From CAITSH01 sp945892985 (GTDB taxonomy: Bacteria > Pseudomonadota > Gammaproteobacteria > Burkholderiales > SG8-39): DNA of 64,000 bases. Shown piece after piece: positions 33,902 to 42,882 of the stretch (its first letter is position 1; every line of letters begins with the position of its first letter). The translations under genes and the position numbers were made by a program. The DNA is taken from NCBI GenBank assembly GCA_945892985.1, contig CAMDDU010000004.1, forward strand, positions 1-64,000, written 5' to 3'. Under the pieces are notes generated by a model. That model made no database searches and was not told the DNA's origin. It worked only from the letters and a program-made list of their open reading frames with translations.

Positions 33902-35179
33902 TTGCTGGAGCTCAACGAACTCAATTTTGAGTACGTGGAGCACTACATCGCCCGCGGCGAACTGCCCAATCTAAAACGGCTTATTGCCGGGCACGGCTAC
34001 GCTCACACGCAATCGGAGGCGGTCTACGAGCACATCGAGCCGTGGATTCAATGGGTGAGCGTTCATACCGGGAAAACCTACGCCGAACACAAGGTTTTCC
34101 GTCTGGGCGATGCCCCGGGCTCAGGACTGGAACAAATCTGGGAAACACTGGAAAAACGCGGGCTCACGGTTGGCGCGCTGTCTCCGATGAATGCTGGCAA
34201 CAGCCTAGTCGCACCGGCGTTTTTCGTACCCGACCCCTGGACGACTGCACCGGTAAGTGGATCGGTCGTGCTAAAACGACTTTACCAAGCCATCGCGCAG
34301 GCGGTCAACGACAACGCACAAGCACGCATCACCCCGCGCTCGGCGCTCGATCTGATCGTCGGTTTTGTTGCGTACGGCAGGTTGCGCAATCTCGCCCACT
34401 ACCTGCGCGATGTATTGCGGGCACCCAAAGCACACTGGGCCAAGGCCTTGTTCCTCGACCGCCTGCTGGCCGATTGCTTCATCAAGCTGTGGCAAAAAAG
34501 CCGGCCTGACTTTTCAAGTTTGTTCCTTAACGCCGCCGCCCACCTGCAACATCACTACCTGTTCAATTCCAGCGCGTATTCCGGGCCCAATCGCAACCCC
34601 GGATGGTACATCCCGCCATCCGCTGATCCTGTGCTTGAAGTTTGCCGGCTATATGACCGCTTGATCGGCGATGTACTGGCGCTTGATCCCCGACTGCGGG
34701 TGCTAATCGTAACCGGCCTTCATCAAGACCCTGTACAGAAGCCAGTGTATTACTGGCGCCTTCGCGACCATGCGGCATTTCTTCGAAAAATACAATGCCG
34801 CTTCGCCTCCGTAGAACCGCGCATGTCCCGAGACTTCGTCGTCGTTTGTGACGATGTCCTGCAGGCCGCTGCGGCGCAAGCCCTTCTGGCTTCAGGCCGG
34901 GACGCCGGCGGTGTCCCTTTATTCGAAGTCGATAACCGCGGCACCAGCATATTTGTAACACTCACCTACCCGCACGCCATCAAAACGGAATTCCGCGCTC
35001 AATTCGGCCAGCGTGTCATCGGTGATTTTTCGGCGGACGTAGTGTTCGAGGCAATCAAGAATGCCCACCACAACCAGGCCGGATACCTGCTTGATACCGG
35101 CGCGAAGCGCGTAGCGCGGGACGGCAAGACCGTGGCGCTGACCGATGTCTGGCAGCGCATCGTTTCCGCTTTTACATGA
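33902..35179 (+). CDS. Alkaline-phosphatase-fold protein, function unknown (start uncertain)
   Basis: The 425-residue frame from TTG 33902 begins inside what looks like the first strand of an alkaline-phosphatase/phosphodiesterase fold (LLELNELNFEYVEHY). Further family-like elements are LIVTGLHQDPVQKP, FLNAAAHLQHHY, and DFVVVCDDVL. The in-frame region from 33827 to 33901 has no ATG, GTG or TTG yet encodes a continuation of the strand (IKPNPVIL), so the true start may be a rare codon such as ATT at 33878. The gene overlaps nothing upstream (gap 116 nt). Such enzymes transfer or remove phosphate-linked groups; none is provable here. Confidence 0.6.
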   Translation: MLELNELNFEYVEHYIARGELPNLKRLIAGHGYAHTQSEAVYEHIEPWIQWVSVHTGKTYAEHKVFRLGDAPGSGLEQIWETLEKRGLTVGALSPMNAGNSLVAPAFFVPDPWTTAPVSGSVVLKRLYQAIAQAVNDNAQARITPRSALDLIVGFVAYGRLRNLAHYLRDVLRAPKAHWAKALFLDRLLADCFIKLWQKSRPDFSSLFLNAAAHLQHHYLFNSSAYSGPNRNPGWYIPPSADPVLEVCRLYDRLIGDVLALDPRLRVLIVTGLHQDPVQKPVYYWRLRDHAAFLRKIQCRFASVEPRMSRDFVVVCDDVLQAAAAQALLASGRDAGGVPLFEVDNRGTSIFVTLTYPHAIKTEFRAQFGQRVIGDFSADVVFEAIKNAHHNQAGYLLDTGAKRVARDGKTVALTDVWQRIVSAFT

Positions 35180-35183
35180 CGCC

Positions 35184-36227
35184 GTGAATCGCCTTATTTT
35201 TCACGCGCTGCTCGCCTTCGCGATCACCGCCTTCCTCGCACACTTCCTGCGCAGTCCCGCGCTGCGTATCGGCCTGGTCGATATCCCCGGCGGCCGCAAA
35301 CAGCACGCAGGCGAAATTCCGGTAATTGGGGGCATCGCCATGTTTTGCGGCTTTACCTTCTCGCTCCTGGGTGTGGGCAAACTGGACGGTGCGAATTTAA
35401 GCCTGGTCTGCGCCCTCGCACTGATGATCATGGTCGGCGCCCTCGATGATATGCGTGACCTTGCTGCCAGGCATAAATTCGTGGCCCAGATTATCGCCGC
35501 GCTGTTCATGACCTCATGGGCCGGCAATTATGTCGGTCAGGTCGGCAATCTGCTCGGTTTTGGGTCACTAAGCCTTTACAACTGGGCCATACCGTTCACC
35601 GTGGTATGCGTTCTCGGCGTGATCAACGCCATAAATATGCTGGACGGCTCGGACGGACTCGCCGGCAGCGTGTGCCTAACGGCACTGACATGGTTCGCCG
35701 TAGCGGCGGGCTTGAGTGGTCAGGACATCCCCCTTTTGATCGCGGTGCTGATGATGAGCGCCGTTGCTGGATTTTTGCTCTTCAACCTGCGACTGCCGTG
35801 GCAAGCCCATGCGCGCGTATTCATGGGCGATGCGGGCAGCATGATGCTCGGCTTTGCGCTCGTTTGGCTGGCCGTCGACCTGACACAAGGCTCGGGCCGC
35901 ACTCTGCCGCCGATTGTCGCCGTCTGGATTATCGCGCTGCCACTCGCCGACATGGCCAGGGTCATGCTCACGCGTATCCTGCGCAACCAAAGTCCATTTG
36001 TCGCCGACCGCATCCACCTGCATCATCTTTTGATCGCACGCGGCTATAGCAACAATCGTGTCGTGCTAACCATGGCCGCGCTGTCAGCGACGGCGGGCGG
36101 TGCGGGCATCGGGGCATGGAAGCTGGGCGTGCCCGAGTATGTGCTGTTCTACGCCTTCATTTTTGCGCTGGCCGCCTATTGCCTTGCCCTGCGTCGCTGT
36201 GGCGCGGATAACGCACCTCCCCAATGA
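35184..36227 (+). CDS. MraY/WecA-family polyprenyl-phosphate sugar-1-phosphate transferase
   Basis: The 347-residue protein is polytopic. It has the family motifs DIPGGRKQHAGEIPVIGG, GALDDMRDL (DDxxD-type), INAINMLDGSDGLAGS, FMGDAGSMMLGF and RIHLHHLLI. These enzymes move a sugar-1-phosphate onto undecaprenyl phosphate and so start the O-antigen unit. GTG 35184 is preferred because the first helix follows at once; an ATG at 35145 would overlap the previous gene by 35 nt. The neighbouring FlaA1-type dehydratase is the usual companion of WbpL-like transferases. Confidence 0.92.
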   Translation: MNRLIFHALLAFAITAFLAHFLRSPALRIGLVDIPGGRKQHAGEIPVIGGIAMFCGFTFSLLGVGKLDGANLSLVCALALMIMVGALDDMRDLAARHKFVAQIIAALFMTSWAGNYVGQVGNLLGFGSLSLYNWAIPFTVVCVLGVINAINMLDGSDGLAGSVCLTALTWFAVAAGLSGQDIPLLIAVLMMSAVAGFLLFNLRLPWQAHARVFMGDAGSMMLGFALVWLAVDLTQGSGRTLPPIVAVWIIALPLADMARVMLTRILRNQSPFVADRIHLHHLLIARGYSNNRVVLTMAALSATAGGAGIGAWKLGVPEYVLFYAFIFALAAYCLALRRCGADNAPPQ

Positions 36228-36251
36228 GGTACAAGCCGACGGTTTGCGTAT

Positions 36252-38105
36252 ATGAAGACGCCTGATCAACGCGCCTTGGCAGGATTTATCCACGACAGTG
36301 TGGCCATGCTGCTCGCATGCTTGCTCGCCAATTGGATCTGGCTCAATCTTCAAGGCGGTTCGCATGCTGGCCCGCAGGGCGGATCGCTTTGGATTGTGCC
36401 GATACAAATGCTGGTGTTCTGGCGCATGCGCCTGCACCAGGTGATCTGGCGATACTTTGGCATTCCCGATTTCAGCCGGCTACTAAAGGCCTGCGCCATT
36501 TCGGCGGCAATCTGCATTGTGATTGCCCTGGCAGTCGGTCTTCCGAATGCATCGGGGGTCGGGGGCGCGTCCATCGTCGCACTTGACAGCCTGTTACTGC
36601 TTTTTCTGACCGGCACCGGCAGACTGGCCTTTCGCCTCTGGAAGGAGTCTTCACATCCGGCCGGGAACACCACCGTGCAAAAGCCGGTTTTGATCTTGGG
36701 CGCCGGAGACGCTGGTGCCGACCTCCTCAAGCACCTGGCCCGCAGCAGGGAGTGGCGGGTTGCCGGCCTGCTCGATGACAACGCCGCCAAGCATGGCCGG
36801 CAAATCCAGGGCTGCCCTGTGCTCGGTTCGCTAGCTTCGCTCCCGCGGTTTGCAATGCAGTTGTCGATCACCCAGGCCATCATCGCCCTCCCCGGGCAAT
36901 CGCACGCCGCGCGGCGTCGGGCGATGGACCTCTGCACCCAGGCCGGGGTGGCGGTGATGACAGTGCCTTCCTACGATGACATCATGAACGGGAAAATAAC
37001 CGTCTCGCAAATTCGCAAGGTCGAGTTGGACGACCTGCTCGGGCGCGATCCGGTGATCCTCGACGGCGCGGGGCTGCGCGAGTGGATCAGTGGCCGCACA
37101 GTGATGGTCACAGGAGCCGGCGGCTCGATCGGATCGGAACTGTGCCGCCAAATTGCACGCTTCGCACCATCTACCCTGGTGTTGCTCGATGCGAGTGAAC
37201 TCGCACTCTACACCCTCGAGCAGGAGTTCGTTCGCAACCATCCCGAGCAACATATTGCCTGCGTCATTGGCGACGTGAAAGATGGAACACGCCTTGCGGC
37301 GCTCATGCGCCGCTTCCAACCAGCGGTGGTTTTCCACGCCGCCGCCTACAAGCATGTGCCGCTAATGGAGGAACTCAATGCCTGGGAGGCGGTGCGAAAC
37401 AACGTTGCCGGCACGCTTGCGGTGGCGCGCGCGGCGATTGAAAACGGCGTCGAGAAATTTGTACTGATCTCCACCGACAAAGCGGTCAACCCGACCAATG
37501 TGATGGGCGCTTCCAAACGCCTCGCGGAGTTGGTGTGCCACAGTCTCAATACCCAGGCGACGCGGTTTGTGGTGGTGCGCTTTGGCAACGTCCTGGGTTC
37601 CACCGGCAGCGTCATCCCAAAATTTCGTGAGCAAATCGCCCGTGGCGGACCGATCACCGTCACGCACCCGGAAATCACACGCTACTTCATGTCCATCCCG
37701 GAAGCGGCGCAACTCGTGCTGCAGGCCGGCTTGATGGGCCAAGGCGGCGAGATTTTTGTTTTGGACATGGGTGATGCGGTGAAGATAGTAGATCTTGCAC
37801 GCGACCTGATCCGGCTATCGGGCTTTGGTGAACAGGACATCCGCATCGAATTCACCGGCCTGCGCGCCGGTGAAAAGTTGTATGAAGAATTACTCGCAGA
37901 CAGCGAACAAACCCTGCCAACCCCGCATCCGAAGTTGCGTATCGCCAAGACCAACACCCATCCGGATACCGCGTGGCGCGATGAGCTGGCGCGTTGGCTT
38001 GGAGAGCCTGCATCGCCCTCCGATGACCTGGTGCGCGCGAGACTGAAGGTCCTGGTGCCGGAGTACGCTCCGACTAACTCTGGGACAAACACCCTACCCG
38101 GGTAA
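36252..38105 (+). CDS. FlaA1/WbpM-type membrane UDP-HexNAc 4,6-dehydratase
   Basis: The 617-residue protein has an N-terminal membrane domain with about four helices (residues 15-130) and a CoA-binding-like middle region (PVLILGAGDAGADLLKHL). The C-terminal SDR shows VMVTGAGGSIGSELCRQI (near residue 285), AAYKHVPLMEELN and LISTDKAVNPTNVMGASKRLAELV. As in WbpM/FlaA1 the tyrosine of YxxxK is replaced by Met. It makes UDP-4-keto-6-deoxy-GlcNAc, the precursor of QuiNAc, FucNAc or bacillosamine. It closes the plus-strand run and lies 24 nt after the initiating transferase. Confidence 0.93.
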   Translation: MKTPDQRALAGFIHDSVAMLLACLLANWIWLNLQGGSHAGPQGGSLWIVPIQMLVFWRMRLHQVIWRYFGIPDFSRLLKACAISAAICIVIALAVGLPNASGVGGASIVALDSLLLLFLTGTGRLAFRLWKESSHPAGNTTVQKPVLILGAGDAGADLLKHLARSREWRVAGLLDDNAAKHGRQIQGCPVLGSLASLPRFAMQLSITQAIIALPGQSHAARRRAMDLCTQAGVAVMTVPSYDDIMNGKITVSQIRKVELDDLLGRDPVILDGAGLREWISGRTVMVTGAGGSIGSELCRQIARFAPSTLVLLDASELALYTLEQEFVRNHPEQHIACVIGDVKDGTRLAALMRRFQPAVVFHAAAYKHVPLMEELNAWEAVRNNVAGTLAVARAAIENGVEKFVLISTDKAVNPTNVMGASKRLAELVCHSLNTQATRFVVVRFGNVLGSTGSVIPKFREQIARGGPITVTHPEITRYFMSIPEAAQLVLQAGLMGQGGEIFVLDMGDAVKIVDLARDLIRLSGFGEQDIRIEFTGLRAGEKLYEELLADSEQTLPTPHPKLRIAKTNTHPDTAWRDELARWLGEPASPSDDLVRARLKVLVPEYAPTNSGTNTLPG

Positions 38106-38153
38106 GTCCGCACCCTTGCATGATCACGAGCGAGTGCGACACGCGGATGTAAA

Positions 38154-38171
38154 GGTGATTTTTTTGTCACC
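38154..38171. other. Short hairpin in convergent gap
   Basis: GGTGA at 38154-38158 and TCACC at 38167-38171 pair around a T-rich loop. It lies in the 143-bp convergent gap between the FlaA1-type gene and the GT9 gene. A-rich and T-rich flanks might let it act as a weak bidirectional terminator, but the 5-bp stem is short. Confidence 0.35.
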
Positions 38172-38248
38172 AAAATAAACCTGAAATCCTTATCTGGCGC
38201 TGTTTTCCAATTTTTAAAGTTAAAGATTTTAGAAAAATTTTCAAAAAA

Positions 38249-39283
38249 CTAAATGGCGTTCGCACCGGACAATGATTCCCACGCCGACACGACTTCATCG
38301 ACCGCGATATCCCGGACATCGTGGCTTGGCGTCTGCAGCAACCGATGGGGCACGCCCCACGGATGCCATAACTCGGACCGTTCGCTGCCGAACAGACTGA
38401 CGACCGGTTTGCCCAGTCCGGCAGCCAGATGGACCGGGCCGCCATCACTGCAAATCACCTGATCGCAAAGGGCAAGTCCGGCGATCAGTTCATCTAAGCC
38501 TGAAGTTGGCAAGGCCAGCAGGTTTTCGCCCGCACATGCTGCGGCGATCTCCGCTGCGCTGGTGTCATCCCCGGGGAACAGCGAATTTTCGCCGCCGCCG
38601 GGCGCCCAACTCAAGAGGATGCGCGCCGCATGCTTATCCCTGAGGCGGCGTATCAAGTCGATGAAGTGGACGTCGGGCCAGCGCCGGTCCGCTTCCCGTG
38701 CGCTGATGTGTACGCCAACCAGCGGCCCACCACCACCAGGCAGCCGTTGCCGCCAGGCTTGGAGCAGCACCGGATCGGCAGTGAGTTTTAGCGGCGGCGG
38801 CGGTCCGTTCACCCCCAGCACCTGCAGCAGGCGAAACGTATTCTCCACCTGGTGCAGCATTCGACCCGATTGAATCGGCACAGCCATGTCAGCAAGACCG
38901 GATCCGTTGTCGAACCCAATGACATGTCTGGGTTTTACCCAACGGGCCAAGCGCTCGGCGCTGCGCTGGTAGCCCGGGGAGGCGAGGATCACGTAATCAA
39001 TCCCGCGCTGGCGCAAGCCGAGCAGCATACGCAGGCGCTGCAGGTAGAGGCCCAGCACCGTCTCTCCCGGCAGACGATGCTTGCCTTTCTGGTAGCTGAA
39101 TACCGCGTCCAGATCGGTATTGCCCGCCAGCACCGGTTCGGTGTAGCGGTTGACCAAGGCCGCTATCCATGCCTCCGGATAGCGCGCCCGCAACCCGGCG
39201 ATCAAAGGCGTGGTGCATACCAGGTCACCGATGTTGTCGCGGCGGACAACCAGGAAACTCGGCCGCTTGGCGGCGGTCGTCAC
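38249..39283 (-). CDS. GT9-family glycosyltransferase (heptosyltransferase-like)
   Basis: The 344-residue protein starts FLVVRRDNIGDLVCTTPLIAGL, the RRDNIGD loop of GT9 heptosyltransferases. It then has LVGVHISAREADRRWP and ICSDGGPVHLAAGLGKPVVSLFG, the donor-binding SDxGxxHLAA motif. Such enzymes add heptose from ADP-heptose to the inner core of LPS. It is the last gene in a long minus-strand run and starts with GTG overlapping the previous stop. Confidence 0.88.
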   Translation of the reverse strand: MTTAAKRPSFLVVRRDNIGDLVCTTPLIAGLRARYPEAWIAALVNRYTEPVLAGNTDLDAVFSYQKGKHRLPGETVLGLYLQRLRMLLGLRQRGIDYVILASPGYQRSAERLARWVKPRHVIGFDNGSGLADMAVPIQSGRMLHQVENTFRLLQVLGVNGPPPPLKLTADPVLLQAWRQRLPGGGGPLVGVHISAREADRRWPDVHFIDLIRRLRDKHAARILLSWAPGGGENSLFPGDDTSAAEIAAACAGENLLALPTSGLDELIAGLALCDQVICSDGGPVHLAAGLGKPVVSLFGSERSELWHPWGVPHRLLQTPSHDVRDIAVDEVVSAWESLSGANAI

Positions 39284-40398
39284 GCCCCCGACTCCAGCGC
39301 TTTTAGCATTGCAGCCAGTTTTTCCGCGCGGGCAGCCCAGGTGTAATCGCGCGCTTTTTCGCGCAAGCTGGCACCCAACCGTCGCGCCCGCTCCGGGTCT
39401 TTAACCAGTGTGCTAATGGCCGCCGCGAGAGCGCTCGGATCCCCGGCGCGTGTCCATATGGCGTCCTCCTCGGACAGCACGTCATGCAGGGCGGGCAAAT
39501 CACTTGCCACCACCGCGCATCCCGCCGCCATGTATTCAAACAGCTTGATCGGCGAGGTGAAGCGGCTGTCGGGTTCGTCACGATTGGGCAAAACGGCAAT
39601 GCAGGCCGATTGCAGGGCCAACGCGACCTGTGCATGCGGCAAATGCCCAAGAAACTCCAATTTCGCCCCACCGGAAGATGCGACAGCCCGTAGCCGCGCC
39701 ACCTGTTCCGCATTGCCGCCGATGATGCTGATGCGACACCCGGCCAGCGTCGCCGCAGCCTTGACGAGGTCATCGACCCCCTTCCAGCCAAACAAGCTCC
39801 CGGCGTAAATGATGTTCAAACCCGCCGACCGCCAATCTTTGTCCGGAAGCGTCTCCGGCCAGTCGACGCCGTTTGCCAGCACTTGCACGCTGCGCCCACC
39901 GTGGAGCGCCGCCAATCTCGCCGCGGTGGCCGCAGAATTGGCGATCACCAGCGCGGCACCGCGCATAACCTGGGCCTCCATTCCAAAATTGGCGGCACAC
40001 CGGCTCTGCGCACCCGTGTCACTAAACACCTCGTGCGCTTCGTATACAAGCTTTATTGCCGGATTGCGCCGAAGCAGCATTGCCGCGAGCTTGAGGTGCC
40101 GCACAAAAATGATGGCATCCGGGCTTGCGGCAATACGGCGAACCAGCCGGGAGAAAAACAAACGGTTGGAATGCACGCGCCCCAAGGGCCAGGGCAGTGA
40201 CCGCGAAAGCGGCGTCAGGGTCAGGCTGGCTGGCGCCCGCAATCCATAAAACTCAATTGGATGTACGCCAGCAACAGGAACATAGGCAAGTTCCACCCGC
40301 ATTCCCATGCGCGCGAGGTCGGTGACAACATGCGCGACTTGCACGCCTCGCGCCCGATCCAGGGGAAGCGGCTCAGGGAAGGCGTAGAGCAGGGTCAC
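39280..40398 (-). CDS. GT4-family glycosyltransferase
   Basis: The 372-residue protein begins LLYAFPEPLPLDRARGVQVAH, unlike other GT4 in this window, and has EAHEVFSDTGAQSRC, then NIIYAGSLFGWKGVDDLVKA and VLPNRDEPDSRFTSPIKLFEYMAAGCAVVA with the donor-binding Glu. It uses GTG with GTGA overlap to the methyltransferase upstream. Its acceptor is unknown; it is part of a run of GT genes for an LPS or capsule-like glycan. Confidence 0.86.
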   Translation of the reverse strand: MTLLYAFPEPLPLDRARGVQVAHVVTDLARMGMRVELAYVPVAGVHPIEFYGLRAPASLTLTPLSRSLPWPLGRVHSNRLFFSRLVRRIAASPDAIIFVRHLKLAAMLLRRNPAIKLVYEAHEVFSDTGAQSRCAANFGMEAQVMRGAALVIANSAATAARLAALHGGRSVQVLANGVDWPETLPDKDWRSAGLNIIYAGSLFGWKGVDDLVKAAATLAGCRISIIGGNAEQVARLRAVASSGGAKLEFLGHLPHAQVALALQSACIAVLPNRDEPDSRFTSPIKLFEYMAAGCAVVASDLPALHDVLSEEDAIWTRAGDPSALAAAISTLVKDPERARRLGASLREKARDYTWAARAEKLAAMLKALESGA

Positions 40399-41135
40399 GT
40401 CGTCTTCTTACCCTCGATGATGATGCAATCGCCGAACAACATCTCCTCCGAAGAGGCGCCATGGTCGGGAAATTCCCGTCTCTTGATGTTGTAGCGAATG
40501 ACGCGGGCGATCAAATTCTCAAAAAAACGCTTGATCCACTGCGGTTTGTAAAAGAACGCGTTGGTGTTAACACGTTCGATACTCACGCCGCCGATCATGA
40601 GGAAATAGTTCAACTGCCAGAAGTAAATTGGACTGATATGCGCATCGTCAACGGCTTGATCCATGACCTTCGAGGGCTGTTGCATCAAGGGCTTGAAACG
40701 CGGGAAATATCCGGAGGCGAGGTATTTAATCCGGGCATCCACTGAAAATGTATTAGGCGTGCTGATGTACAAGCGGCCGCCAGGTTTCAGCACCCGGCAC
40801 AACTCGCTGGTAAAAGTCCAGGGGTTATGGAAATGCTCGATGCCTTCGATGCTGAACACGTAGTCAAAGTAGCCATCCGGGTAGGGCAGCGGCTTGATGA
40901 CATCATGCTGCTGAAATCTGACGCGCTCGTCCTTCAGCACAAATGCTTCGGCGTTAATGTCGAGACAGTGAATATCGCTGTACCCGAGCTTGACCAGTTC
41001 CTGGGCAAATGCACCGTGCCCTGCCGGCACATCGAGAATACGCCCCTTGGGTGCGCCCTCAAATAATTTCAGCACCGCCGGATAGTGATCGTCCGTGGCA
41101 AGGGCGCGAATCTTCTGGTCAGCAGTGTTGTTCAT
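40395..41135 (-). CDS. Class I SAM-dependent methyltransferase
   Basis: The protein has 246 residues from ATG 41135, which overlaps the carbamoyltransferase stop (ATGA). It shows RILDVPAGHGAFAQELVKLG (motif I with a DVPAGHG variant), HCLDINAEAF, VFSIEGIEHFHNPW and RVLKPGGRLYISTPN. The C-terminal region with WIKRFFENLIARVIRY is basic and amphipathic, perhaps for membrane contact. It follows the carbamoyltransferase and precedes a GT4, so it likely methylates the same glycan (inference). Confidence 0.8.
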   Translation of the reverse strand: MNNTADQKIRALATDDHYPAVLKLFEGAPKGRILDVPAGHGAFAQELVKLGYSDIHCLDINAEAFVLKDERVRFQQHDVIKPLPYPDGYFDYVFSIEGIEHFHNPWTFTSELCRVLKPGGRLYISTPNTFSVDARIKYLASGYFPRFKPLMQQPSKVMDQAVDDAHISPIYFWQLNYFLMIGGVSIERVNTNAFFYKPQWIKRFFENLIARVIRYNIKRREFPDHGASSEEMLFGDCIIIEGKKTT

Positions 41136-42871
41136 GGATGAGCAAGCCAAAAGGGTCCGATTGCAAGACAGTCAACACGCTTTTCAGTAAAAGCGCGGAT
41201 CGCCTCAACAGGGGCGCAGACAATGGGTTCTTCATGCACATTGAAGCTTGTGTTGAGTACGAGTGGAATTCCAGACAGCGCATGGTAAGCCGCTATCAAG
41301 CGGTGATAGAGCGGATTGACCTCGGCCCGAACCAGTTGCGGCCTTGCCGTCCCATCCACATGCACAACAGCGGGGATGCGCGATATCCATTCCTTGCGCA
41401 CATCAAAAGTCATGGTCATGAATTCGGCCGTATGCCGGGCTTTTTCGACATTCTCGAACACCTCGTCGGCACGCTCGGCCAGCACACTGGGCGCAAAAGG
41501 CATGAATTCAGACCTATCCAGTCGGTCGTTAAGCCAGTTGTTAATGGCCGACTCCGTGGGACGCGCCAGCATGGAGCGATTACCCAATGCGCGCGGGCCA
41601 AACTCCATCCGGCCCTGAAACCATCCGACGATGCGGCCATCGTGGATGGCTTTCGCCGCGAGCGCCACAAGCGCCGTCTCATCGTGCCGCTCAGCCACCA
41701 GATTCACGTCGCTCAGCGCTGCGAGTATCTGCGTATCATCGAACGCGGGCCCCCAATAGACATCGTGCAGGGGCGTGGTATGTCGCATGCTTGCCGGATC
41801 GCGGCGCGCCAACTCAAGCAACACTGCACCAACACAATTCCCGGTATCGCTCATCGCCGGGAATACAAAAATACTGTCGACCTCAGGTAGGGCCGCGATA
41901 CGCTGATTGAGCTTCACGTTGGCAAACACGCCGCCGTTCAGGGCGATACGGCGCTGTCCTGTGGCCGCAAGATAATTACGTACCATCTGTACCACGACAT
42001 CCTCCAGCACCCGCTGCGCCGCCGCAGAAATGTTTTCACGACTATGCCCTTTGATGGCTTGCTCAAGAAAGGCGTAGCGCCGTGTCTCTGCGTCGGGTGA
42101 ACCCGCAAATTCCGAATCCAGGCACTGCCCGTCTGGCGACAGTTTCAGCGCGCGCTTGAACGCCTCGTAAAGTGGCGCCGGGTCGCCAAGGGCGGCAAGT
42201 CCAACCACCTTGCCTTCATGGCGCATGACGCGAAATCCCAGCAATTCGGTGATAAAGCCGTAGAAGGCTCCCGCAGAAGCGCCAAAGGCATCGGTACTAA
42301 ATTCTCGCTCGTAGCGGCCATCGCGCCAAATCCCGGATGTATGGCTGATATTGCAGTCGCCGTTACCGTCCATGGTAATGACGGCGCACTCCTTAAAGCC
42401 CGAATAATAGGCGGCGGGCAGGGCATGCGAATAGTGGTGGTCAAAAAACACCGTCGACGCGCCGCCAAATCCCTCTGCTTTGAGGAATTTCTTTTCGAGA
42501 AAATGATCGTCGAAGGATTTTCCGCGCGACTCAAGGCGTTCAAGAAAATTGCCCGAATGCATTTGCGGGCGCGGGCCGCCGGCATTACGCCGGCGCGCCC
42601 TGTGGATGCGTCGCTCGATTTCTTTGTACCAAGTCTCCCGGACAAAATATTCTTCCGGAAAAAACGTATAGAGCAGAGCCAGGCGTTCGACTTCTTCGCG
42701 TTTGTGTCCGGCAAGGCGCAATACTTCGTCAATCGCAAGATCAGACAACTTGCCGCCGTCATTCTTGATCCGGGAAAGACGTTCATCCGAAACGGCCGCG
42801 AGCAGCCGCCCGTCCTCAAACAATACGGCCGAGGATTCATGTCCTGTCTGCAAACCAAGAATCAAAGACAA
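41132..42871 (-). CDS. Carbamoyltransferase (NodU/CmcH family)
   Basis: The 579-residue protein has the two-domain layout of the family. The N-terminal Kae1/ASKHA-like domain carries LGLQTGHESSAVLFEDGRL, FFDHHYSHALPAAYY and LNGGVFANVKLNQRI. The C-terminal YrdC-like domain carries GWFQGRMEFGPRALGNRS. It uses carbamoyl phosphate and ATP to add a carbamoyl group to a sugar hydroxyl. The start is a TTG; a GAGGG stretch lies about 9 nt upstream and no better start codon is available. Carbamoylated sugars in O-antigens and Nod factors are the precedent. Confidence 0.92.
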   Translation of the reverse strand: MSLILGLQTGHESSAVLFEDGRLLAAVSDERLSRIKNDGGKLSDLAIDEVLRLAGHKREEVERLALLYTFFPEEYFVRETWYKEIERRIHRARRRNAGGPRPQMHSGNFLERLESRGKSFDDHFLEKKFLKAEGFGGASTVFFDHHYSHALPAAYYSGFKECAVITMDGNGDCNISHTSGIWRDGRYEREFSTDAFGASAGAFYGFITELLGFRVMRHEGKVVGLAALGDPAPLYEAFKRALKLSPDGQCLDSEFAGSPDAETRRYAFLEQAIKGHSRENISAAAQRVLEDVVVQMVRNYLAATGQRRIALNGGVFANVKLNQRIAALPEVDSIFVFPAMSDTGNCVGAVLLELARRDPASMRHTTPLHDVYWGPAFDDTQILAALSDVNLVAERHDETALVALAAKAIHDGRIVGWFQGRMEFGPRALGNRSMLARPTESAINNWLNDRLDRSEFMPFAPSVLAERADEVFENVEKARHTAEFMTMTFDVRKEWISRIPAVVHVDGTARPQLVRAEVNPLYHRLIAAYHALSGIPLVLNTSFNVHEEPIVCAPVEAIRAFTEKRVDCLAIGPFWLAHP

Positions 42872-42882
42872 CTAGGAAGCCC

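Noticed and set aside
36252..38105. Missing YxxxK tyrosine in the FlaA1-type dehydratase
   Set aside because: Met in place of Tyr is normal for the large WbpM/FlaA1 subgroup, so it is not a defect.
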